From CAYQTK01 sp964420375 (GTDB lineage: Bacteria; RBG-13-61-14; DATKZS01), in the NCBI GenBank assembly GCA_964420375.1, contig CAYQTK010000021.1:1-34730 (forward strand): a stretch of 34,730 nt of DNA, read 5' to 3'. Positions within the stretch are counted from its first letter, which is position 1. Every line of letters starts with the position of its first letter. Shown here piece after piece: positions 27,374-33,584 of this stretch. The position numbers were made by a program, and so were the translations under genes. The notes under the pieces were generated by a model. It had not been told where the DNA came from. It did no database searches and saw only the letters and a list, made by a program, of their open reading frames with translations.

Positions 27374-27405
27374 TAATGAAGAAATTTCTGCATGGAAGCC
27401 GCGAT

Positions 27406-28548
27406 TCAGTCCTTTTGTTCCTGGAAAGGCTCATCCTCGGGCCCTCCCAGCAGGCAGGTATCAATGATGCGTTTCGAGGCTTTGCCGTCGCCAAACGGGT
27501 TCTCCCATTGGGTGACTTTTTCCATCGCTTCCTTCATTTGGTTGAAAGCCTTTACTATGCCTTCTTTCCGGGTTCCGCCCACGCGGTTGGCCCCGATATT
27601 TACGGTCTCCTGTCGCTCGGTGCTCTCGCGAAGCGTTATGCATGGAACTTTCAATATACAGCTTTCTTCCTGGATCCCGCCGGAGTCGGTCATGACGGCG
27701 TGTGCGTTTGCCAGAAAAGCCAGGAAATCGAGGTATCCCAGGGGATTGATCATGTTGAGGTTTTTGAGTTCAGAGGTTCTCTTTAAGAGGTCGAACTCTC
27801 TAAGCCGGTTCATGGTGCGGGGGTGGCACGGAAAGACGATCATGTACTCATTTTGCTTTCCGATTTCCGCGATCGCTTCGATTATATTTGCCAGGATGGC
27901 GGGATCGTCCACGTTCTCTTCCCGGTGCAAGGTCAAAAGCACAAAGGGGTCTCCCCCCGTCAGTTCGTCCACTCGGGGCTGTCTTTCCTGTTTGGCCTTT
28001 TCCGCGTGGCGGAGGGTGGCGTCTACTATGGTGTTTCCCACCACAAATATTTTTCCCCTGACGCCGTCGTCCAAAAGGTACTGCCGGGCCTGGTGGGTGG
28101 GCGCAAACAAGTACTCGGAGATGTGGTCGATAATCACCCGGTTGTGCTCCTCCGGCATCCGCCAGTCAAAACTTCGAAGACCGGATTCAACATGGCCCAC
28201 TTTAACATGAATCTTTCGAGCGGCAAGAGCCCCCGCCAGGTTGGTGTTGGCGTCGCCGCATACCAAAAGGATGGAGGGTTTCTCTTTCATTAGGACTTCC
28301 TCGATGGCCGTGAGCATATAGGCGGTCTGCTGCGCGTGAGTAATCCAATCCTCCTCCCGCTTTATGCTGTATTGCGGCTCACTCAAGCCGGCGTCTTCCA
28401 TAATACTTCTGTCCATAACTTCGGAGTAATGCTGGCCGCTATGAATGATTAGATGCTCGGCATTTCTTTCGCGTAGCTCGTGAACCAAGGGGCACATCTT
28501 AATAATGCCGGGTCTTGTTCCAATTAATACCGCTGTTTTTTCACTCAA
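27406..28548 (-). CDS. wecB: Non-hydrolysing UDP-GlcNAc 2-epimerase (WecB type), copy 2
   Basis: This is a second 380-residue WecB-type epimerase. It has VLIGTRPGIIKMCPLV, HSGQHYSEVMD, VCGDANTNLAGALAA, GHVESGLRSFDWRMPEEHNR, LHREEN and MTDSGGIQEE, with the catalytic acidic residues and His present. It is clearly related to copy 1 but different along its length, so it is not a recent duplication. The start is TTG, backed by AAGGAG (28555-28560) 6 nt upstream. It lies 75 nt after the Wzy-like gene and 32 nt before the large deacetylase. The likeliest product is UDP-ManNAc. Division of labour with copy 1 is discussed under findings. Confidence 0.92.
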   Translation of the reverse strand: MSEKTAVLIGTRPGIIKMCPLVHELRERNAEHLIIHSGQHYSEVMDRSIMEDAGLSEPQYSIKREEDWITHAQQTAYMLTAIEEVLMKEKPSILLVCGDANTNLAGALAARKIHVKVGHVESGLRSFDWRMPEEHNRVIIDHISEYLFAPTHQARQYLLDDGVRGKIFVVGNTIVDATLRHAEKAKQERQPRVDELTGGDPFVLLTLHREENVDDPAILANIIEAIAEIGKQNEYMIVFPCHPRTMNRLREFDLLKRTSELKNLNMINPLGYLDFLAFLANAHAVMTDSGGIQEESCILKVPCITLRESTERQETVNIGANRVGGTRKEGIVKAFNQMKEAMEKVTQWENPFGDGKASKRIIDTCLLGGPEDEPFQEQKD

Positions 28549-28554
28549 TTTTTA

Positions 28555-28560
28555 CTCCTT
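28555..28560 (-). promoter_or_regulatory. Shine-Dalgarno fixing a TTG start of wecB copy 2
   Basis: AAGGAG on the minus strand lies 6 nt before the TTG at 28546-28548. The TTG codon directly precedes the conserved N-terminal strand, so no later start is possible. Confidence 0.75.
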
Positions 28561-28623
28561 GTCCTCGCTGGAATACGATTAGCATAAACAATTTCCAGAG
28601 ATAATTTAAATATGACTTCTGCC

Positions 28624-29874
28624 TTATTCAGGTTTTAATTTCTCGTTTTCATTTATCGACTCGATTCCTGTTAAAATACCCAACAGATATCCCATGCAAA
28701 TCCAGGTTTCTATGCCAAGGGCCCGGGTGGACGCAAAGCCAACCACATAAAGAGATAAGAAAACAATTGTTATGGCTTGCGAATACACCTTTAACTTTGC
28801 GCTTTTCTTTCTCTTCATCACTAGGAAACAATATCGCAGGGATTGCACCATAAAAAATAAAAATGCCGTCAATCCTATTATTCCTCCGAAATAAAGGAAC
28901 TTAAAATATAATGAATGGACACTCCCTTTTTTGTGACCATAGGGACCGTATCTAAGCCCGGAGTGTTGGGGAAATATGCCTATAATATAATGCTCTTTCA
29001 CTTGTTTAAGCGCGTAGTAGAATCTCTGGATTCTACTTTCAATACCTTCCTCTACTTGGTCTTGACTAAACCTTATTTGGAAGCTCTCGCTGAGTCCAGT
29101 CATTGTAATGACAAACAATGGGATAGCTATTAATAAAATTAGATATTGTTTACTCTCCCTGCCTCTTTGCTGCAGGGAGAAAAACAGGGTTAACGCACTC
29201 GAGAGCGTGATAGCAATAAGAGGAGTTCTTCTGGCGAATGAGAGGATATCAATAATCATTACTATCAGTGAGGTATGAAAGAGAATCTTGAACAATATAC
29301 TCATACCGGTGTTTTTGCTGTTTACCCATTTATATATTCCGATTCCGAACATAAGGATAAAGAAAGGGAAAGTCGACGTATCTATGCCAGTTTTTACATA
29401 TGTAACGGAAGTAATAGCATAGTCAAAATTAAAATAAATAGTTACAGCAGATAGCGTTGTACCGATAAAAATTAGAAATACTACGAAATGGTCTATAATT
29501 CTTTCAGTGGTAAATGTCCGGGAAACTGGAAAGTAAATCAACAAGAGAAAAAACATTCTCCAATGAAGCAGATTTTTTAAGCTCGTCTCAGGTGATATAG
29601 CTTTCACAAAGTCAAAAAGAAAGTAGACGAATAGTACAAAAACGGGAACATCCATGAATCGTAACTTAATTGTGCGTTTCGATACAATACTTTTTAGCAG
29701 CCACTGGAGAATAATAATCAAGAACACAGCGGATACAAGATACTCTTCTCTGCTGATTTTTGGTGACTCAGTTAGCAATATAAAAGGAGTTAAAAGGAAA
29801 ATAAAAAGAAAGAGAGCAGTGAAGGAAGGTAGACGAACTTTTTTGCCATAGAGAGTAGAAGCTGTTTCAGCCAT
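28624..29874 (-). CDS. O-antigen polymerase/ligase-like membrane protein (Wzy)
   Basis: This is a 416-residue protein with about ten to twelve membrane helices, for example residues 18-35, 47-62, 75-93 and 130-148. A large periplasmic loop at about 265-320 contains RIQRFYYALKQVKE, IIGIFPQHSGLRYGPYG and SVHSLYFKFLYFGG. The Arg in the 'R...W/Y' position and the His in the 'H-N/S-x-Y' segment are typical of the Wzy_C O-antigen ligase/polymerase family. It would join repeat units on the periplasmic side after flipping. The gene is visibly more AT-rich than its neighbours, as is common for Wzy. The ATG overlaps the upstream deacetylase stop by 8 nt. Polymerase is likelier than ligase because a Wzx flippase is nearby. 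Confidence 0.85.
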   Translation of the reverse strand: MAETASTLYGKKVRLPSFTALFLFIFLLTPFILLTESPKISREEYLVSAVFLIIILQWLLKSIVSKRTIKLRFMDVPVFVLFVYFLFDFVKAISPETSLKNLLHWRMFFLLLIYFPVSRTFTTERIIDHFVVFLIFIGTTLSAVTIYFNFDYAITSVTYVKTGIDTSTFPFFILMFGIGIYKWVNSKNTGMSILFKILFHTSLIVMIIDILSFARRTPLIAITLSSALTLFFSLQQRGRESKQYLILLIAIPLFVITMTGLSESFQIRFSQDQVEEGIESRIQRFYYALKQVKEHYIIGIFPQHSGLRYGPYGHKKGSVHSLYFKFLYFGGIIGLTAFLFFMVQSLRYCFLVMKRKKSAKLKVYSQAITIVFLSLYVVGFASTRALGIETWICMGYLLGILTGIESINENEKLKPE

Positions 29875-30697
29875 TGCTCAACTCTTCACTTTTCATTTTA
29901 TGAGTTTCAATACATATATCTTTCATATTGACGGTCTCAAATGTAGAAATAAAACCACACAGTTTTTCGAAAGTAAAAAAATCGTCCATGACCTCCATGC
30001 AAGCAGGATGGGCAAGGATAACAGCGATTCCACCTGTCCCGTCTATGTCCCTCACCTGCGCTTTTATCCGTTCGAGCCACTCCTCTTTAGTCATTGCCCC
30101 TGTCCGGAAAACGGAACGCTTGAGAGGCATCTCATCAAAGCTGCCCGGCTGCCTGGCGCCGTGATATACATAGTCGTGGTATGGTATGGTGTTTATGGGA
30201 ACATCTATAATACCTTGATTTATTTTCGGCTGGGCTCCCTCCGCAGAAAGCGTGTCGGAGAGAAACCTTATATTGTTGCAGGCAAGTATCTCCCTGGTGT
30301 TTTTGTCATGCCGGTAGCCGTGGTCCCGCCAGGAGAGTATATTATCTGCGGTTACTTTTTGCAAGGCCGCCAGGGTCCGCCGTACGTCCCAGGCCTGATA
30401 TCGGTAGGGCCCGTTTTTAATGCCGGTCAGCCGGTAATAGAGGTTGAAAAGACGTTTCCAGTGGAAAGCGTCATAGTTGTGTCCGCCCACTTCAATTTTT
30501 TCCATGCCCGCTATAGTCCTCACGAGGTCAGGCGCTTCCAGCACACATTTTCCGGTGAAAAAAAGAGTGAGCTTTATGCCGTAATTTTCCGCGATCTTAG
30601 AAGCGGCTTTCGCCGCCGAGATTTCCGATTCCCGGCAGAACCTCAGATCATCGGTGTTCCGGGAGCTGTGATGGACATCGCCGGTGAGACAAATCAT
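29867..30697 (-). CDS. Polysaccharide deacetylase (NodB homology), short form
   Basis: This is a 276-residue deacetylase domain with no signal peptide. It opens directly with the motif-1 strand CLTGDVHHSS, then KLTLFFTGK, EVGGHNYDAFHW (motif 2 His residues), SWRDHGYRHDKNT (motif 3 Arg/Asp) and VILAHPACM near the C-terminus. The family removes N- or O-acetyl groups from glycans using a bound metal. The very short N-terminus before motif 1 is normal for minimal NodB domains. Its ATG overlaps the stop of an upstream relic (ATGA at 30694-30697), so it was once coupled to a gene that is now lost. The following Wzy-like gene overlaps its 3' end by 8 nt. Confidence 0.85.
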   Translation of the reverse strand: MICLTGDVHHSSRNTDDLRFCRESEISAAKAASKIAENYGIKLTLFFTGKCVLEAPDLVRTIAGMEKIEVGGHNYDAFHWKRLFNLYYRLTGIKNGPYRYQAWDVRRTLAALQKVTADNILSWRDHGYRHDKNTREILACNNIRFLSDTLSAEGAQPKINQGIIDVPINTIPYHDYVYHGARQPGSFDEMPLKRSVFRTGAMTKEEWLERIKAQVRDIDGTGGIAVILAHPACMEVMDDFFTFEKLCGFISTFETVNMKDICIETHKMKSEELSNG

Positions 30698-30804
30698 GGC
30701 TCGGTGTCCATCAACGGATAGCCGTGGTGCACAAGCATGTCTCCCGCTTCGGCGGTGATTGCTTTTATCAGGTCATGGGAATAAGACCGTGATGTCCAAC
30801 CACT
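30694..30804 (-). pseudogene. Probable C-terminal remnant of a lost gene
   Basis: In the frame ending at the TGA 30694-30696 an open stretch of 36 codons reads ...SHDLIKAITAEAGDML VHHGYPLMDTEP. It has no usable start, since a TAA lies directly before it. Its stop overlaps the deacetylase start as ATGA, the arrangement seen at intact gene pairs in this locus. It therefore looks like the 3' end of a gene removed by deletion. The parent family is not recognised. Confidence 0.35.
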
Positions 30805-31090
30805 TTATTGGTCTGCTTCTCTTTGATCACCCCAATAAGGCTTTCGCCATAAGGATTTTCAAGCCATTGCCAGGAAAAATGTTTGTAGTCCCTGACTATT
30901 CCCGTTAAAAGGCATAGATATGATTAAGAACGACTTCATCTCCCGGTTCATACATACCATATGTAAATTCCTGGTCAGTAGATGTAGGAGTGTATGGGAA
31001 GAAGATTCTTTCATGGCCATGCCTCTGGATATATTGCCTCTCCAATTTAGAGAACCGGAGAGCACTCAAGATGCTTTTGTCACTTAAGGG
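30768..31090 (-). pseudogene. Decayed GNAT acyltransferase gene (stops plus frameshift)
   Basis: Two reading frames together give a GNAT N-terminal half. The first frame reads up to YGMYEPGDEVVLNHIYAF and ends at a TAA (30905-30907). A second TAG follows two codons later, at 30899-30901. After a one-base frame change, the stretch from 30893 reads RDYKHFSWQWLENPYGESLI and then IKEKQTNKVVGHHGLIPM, ending at a TGA (30768-30770). The 'Y-x-P-G-D-E ... W-x-W-x-x-N-P-x-G ... V-V-G-H' pattern is the usual start of GNAT proteins of this kind. The rest of the GNAT domain is missing. The piece before YGMYEPGDE (from about 31090) is unassigned. Confidence 0.65.
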
Positions 31091-31102
31091 CCCCCGATAT
31101 GC

Positions 31103-31156
31103 GTCTGTCTGCCGCCCGCTCCCCCCGTCTGACAGCACCGCATGCGGCAGACAGAC
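31103..31156. repeat. Perfect 13-bp inverted repeat with 28-nt spacer
   Basis: GTCTGTCTGCCGC (31103-31115) and GCGGCAGACAGAC (31144-31156) are perfect inverted copies. The spacer is very C-rich on the plus strand (ccgctccccccgtctgacag) and holds most of the 10-bp palindrome CCGCATGCGG (31138-31147), so two alternative hairpins are possible. It lies 36 nt downstream of the Wzx stop and next to the decayed GNAT gene. GC-rich arms could form a Wzx terminator, but no U-run follows. A mobile-element footprint is another possibility. Confidence 0.75.
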
Positions 31157-31191
31157 TTGAATAAATTAAGCAGTCGAATCAGCTAAAATGC

Positions 31192-32559
31192 TTAATTACC
31201 CAGTCTTAATATTGTAGGATTAAGCTTCATTTTTTTTAAGACATACGTAAACATCAATACATTTAACACAATCAAAGATACGCTCATTGATATAGCAGCG
31301 CCGTTTATTCCTATAGCAGGTATCAACACTATTCCAAGCGAAATATTTACCAGAACACTTACAGCTACTATGACACCGGACATATTTTGATGTCCTGTCA
31401 TGTGCATTATCAGCTCTAGCGAACCGGCGAGCGAAAAAACTATACGACCCGCCGTAAGGATAACCAACGCCCAGTAAGCTGAAGAAAAATCAGGGCCGAA
31501 AAAAGATAGAACTTGCTTTCCGAAGACTATAACCGCAAGGCTCACAGGTAAGGTGAACGCGAATATTCCCCAGGCAGCCAATCTCAGCATTCTCTGCAAC
31601 TCCTGCTTCCTTCCCTGGTGCCACAACTCTGATATAAGAGGGGCGGCAATAAGATTGACGGCAGTCAGCCCGAACCTTACAAGCGCGGTTATTCTTTTGG
31701 CAGCAAAATATTTGCCTACACTGCTGGAATCGAGAAAAAAGCCGATCACCAGTACATCTGTCTGGTTGTGAGTTTGTAACATCGCATGTATAAAAAGCAT
31801 AGGCAGTGCTACTCGTATCCATCTCGACATCATATAATCCGGCTTGGCTTCAGAGGCATTCCGCGGAAAAGCCTTCTTGAAATATACGGCGACGAGCAAA
31901 AGCGAACCTGCAAACGCAGCGAGATTCATAGCCATGACTGTAGTTGCGTTGAGCAGGTTCCTGGAAACAAAGAACGTGCATACCACCGCGATCAAGAGAA
32001 TGGCAGGCCTCACGATCAAGAATGCGCTTTGTGACTTGATTACTTTTTTCAGGCCCCGCAAGCCGGCAACCCTGATTCGGAAAAGGGATTGCAAAGGCAG
32101 TATGAGGCATACTATCCAGAAAGTTGTGGCAAGTTCCGGCTCCAGTTTTTCACGTATCAGCCATATCACCACCGCAGTAGACAGGGACACTATCAGGGAC
32201 GCAACCAAAGAAAGTTGGTTGGCCCTACGAACAAATCCCTTCATAAGTTCCCATTTCTCAGTGCCGTTATACTCGGCCACGAAGCGAATGGAAGCAGTAT
32301 CAAGTCCCATCTTGGCAAAAAGAACTAGGATATTCAGCCACGTCATTGCGTAAGCAAAGTGGCCGTAAGAGGAGGACCCCATGGTACGGGCTATAACCAC
32401 GTGGGTCGTGAACAAAAGCCCGGTGCCAATGACATTTACCAAAAATGCCCCACTGGCTCCGCGTGCAAGTGTAGCTCCCACCCCCTTCCCTTGAAAGCGT
32501 TTTAAATAGGGAGCGATAGGTGGAAAAACTGCGGTTAATTTATCTGTTAAATAGCCCAA
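31192..32559 (-). CDS. Wzx-type polysaccharide flippase (MATE/MVF superfamily)
   Basis: This is a 455-residue membrane protein with about 12-14 helices. It would flip undecaprenyl-linked repeat units to the periplasm. After a ~30-residue leader the first helices read GASGAFLVNVIGTGLLF and SSSYGHFAYAMTWLNILVLF, the normal Wzx/RfbX beginning (G-x-x-x-Y-G-x-F). GLDTASIRFVAEY and YFAAKRITALVRFGLTAVN are other family segments. The start is a TTG (32559) that overlaps the epimerase stop by 20 nt and has no Shine-Dalgarno. A GTG 26 codons later could serve instead. It is the only flippase in the window, consistent with Wzx/Wzy-dependent assembly. Confidence 0.88.
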   Translation of the reverse strand: MGYLTDKLTAVFPPIAPYLKRFQGKGVGATLARGASGAFLVNVIGTGLLFTTHVVIARTMGSSSYGHFAYAMTWLNILVLFAKMGLDTASIRFVAEYNGTEKWELMKGFVRRANQLSLVASLIVSLSTAVVIWLIREKLEPELATTFWIVCLILPLQSLFRIRVAGLRGLKKVIKSQSAFLIVRPAILLIAVVCTFFVSRNLLNATTVMAMNLAAFAGSLLLVAVYFKKAFPRNASEAKPDYMMSRWIRVALPMLFIHAMLQTHNQTDVLVIGFFLDSSSVGKYFAAKRITALVRFGLTAVNLIAAPLISELWHQGRKQELQRMLRLAAWGIFAFTLPVSLAVIVFGKQVLSFFGPDFSSAYWALVILTAGRIVFSLAGSLELIMHMTGHQNMSGVIVAVSVLVNISLGIVLIPAIGINGAAISMSVSLIVLNVLMFTYVLKKMKLNPTILRLGN

Positions 32560-33556
32560 GTCTATTTTTCGTGGTTGTTACGTTGTATAGTTTGAACCAC
32601 TCCAAGGTCTTTAAGAGCCCCTTTTGAAAATCTATTTTGCAGTGGTGATCCAAAAGGCGGACGGACTTACTTATATCCGCATAGTTCCTCCTGATCTCGC
32701 CTTGCCGGGGCGGAGCGTGAGTCACTTCCACGGGCGTTTTAGTTTCCCCTTCGACAAGGTCTTTCACCCGGCCGGCAAGCTCGTTCACGCTCGTCTCCCG
32801 GCCGGTGGCGATCTGGAAGAGCTCACCGCCCACGTCCTTTTCCGCAGCTTTGGTAATGGCGCCGCAGAGGTCTTCCGCATGGATGAAGTCCCGGGTCTGC
32901 TCGCCGTCCCCGTAGATGACAAGCGGCTTGCCCGCCAGGGCCCGCCGGAAGAACTCGGCCACCACGCTGCCTTTCTTGAACGAGTAGGGACCGTACACGT
33001 TGGAGAAACGCAGGGCCACCGTGTCCATGCCGAAAGAGCCGTGAAACGCTGAGCAGTACGCTTCTCCCGCCAGTTTGCTGGCACCGTAGGGCGCGAGCGG
33101 CCGGGGGACCTTCTGTTCGTCCACCGGCGGGTCCTGCTCGCCCAGCGGCGCAGCGGACGAGGCAAAGATAAACCTCTTGATGCCGGCCTCCCGCGCAGCA
33201 ACCAGCATGTTCAGGATGCCGGTCACGTTCTGTTCGCAATCGAAGTAGGGGTCTTCCAGGGAAGGTATTACTCCGGTCTGGGCGGCCAAGTGCACGACCA
33301 CATCCATGTTCTGTGTCGCCTTTTGACACTCTTCCAGGTACCGCACGTCGCCTTCCAAAAGCTCGACCCTGCCGGGTTCCGGTGCATTGGCTTCAGAGAA
33401 ATCGGCAAAGTCGGCGACCGCGGAAAGGTCCTCCCGGCTGCCGCCGGAGAGGTTGTCCATGATCCGGATGTAATCGCCTCGTGCCTGCAACGCCCTCACC
33501 AGGTTCACGCCGATGAACCCGCATCCGCCGGTTATAAGCCAGTTGGTCTGCATCAT
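32540..33556 (-). CDS. NAD-dependent epimerase/dehydratase (GalE-like extended SDR)
   Basis: This is an extended SDR of about 338 residues that acts on nucleotide sugars. The cofactor loop is TGGCGFIG, followed by IMDNLSGG, GDVRYLEEC and VVHLAAQTGV. The catalytic pair is in LAPYGASKLAGE (Tyr and Lys). The usual Ser-containing SSAAVYG is SSAAPLG here, so the Ser is kept but the Val-Tyr are replaced. LRFSNVYGPYSFKKGSVVAEF and DGEQTRDFIHAED are typical of UDP-glucose/GlcNAc 4-epimerase-like enzymes. The ATG at 33556 is preferred to a GTG at 33568. It sits directly downstream of the sulfoquinovose synthase-like gene and overlaps the flippase. Substrate and reaction (4-epimerisation versus dehydration) are not determined. 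Confidence 0.88.
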   Translation of the reverse strand: MMQTNWLITGGCGFIGVNLVRALQARGDYIRIMDNLSGGSREDLSAVADFADFSEANAPEPGRVELLEGDVRYLEECQKATQNMDVVVHLAAQTGVIPSLEDPYFDCEQNVTGILNMLVAAREAGIKRFIFASSAAPLGEQDPPVDEQKVPRPLAPYGASKLAGEAYCSAFHGSFGMDTVALRFSNVYGPYSFKKGSVVAEFFRRALAGKPLVIYGDGEQTRDFIHAEDLCGAITKAAEKDVGGELFQIATGRETSVNELAGRVKDLVEGETKTPVEVTHAPPRQGEIRRNYADISKSVRLLDHHCKIDFQKGLLKTLEWFKLYNVTTTKNRLGLFNR

Positions 33557-33584
33557 ATTATATCTCACGATGAGCGCAGGCGGA

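Larger units (their letters stand above)
30698..31191. other. 494-nt stretch without an intact gene: decay region
   Basis: The gap between the Wzx stop (31192) and the deacetylase start (30697) is the longest in the window. It holds an inverted repeat (31103-31156), a broken GNAT fragment and a short C-terminal remnant, but no complete ORF with a convincing start. The minus-strand ORFs of 68 and 77 codons here are pieces of the broken GNAT. It marks a deletion or insertion scar within the glycan locus. Confidence 0.7.

Noticed and set aside
30859..31138. Two small minus-strand ORFs (68 and 77 codons) between the flippase and the deacetylase
   Set aside because: Neither stands as an independent gene. 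One is an out-of-frame reading, the other is the first part of the broken GNAT with its apparent start inside the inverted repeat.
31080..31160. Group II intron domain or transposase end at the GC-rich inverted repeat
   Set aside because: No reverse transcriptase or transposase ORF and no recognisable domain V hairpin is present, so I report only the repeat itself.
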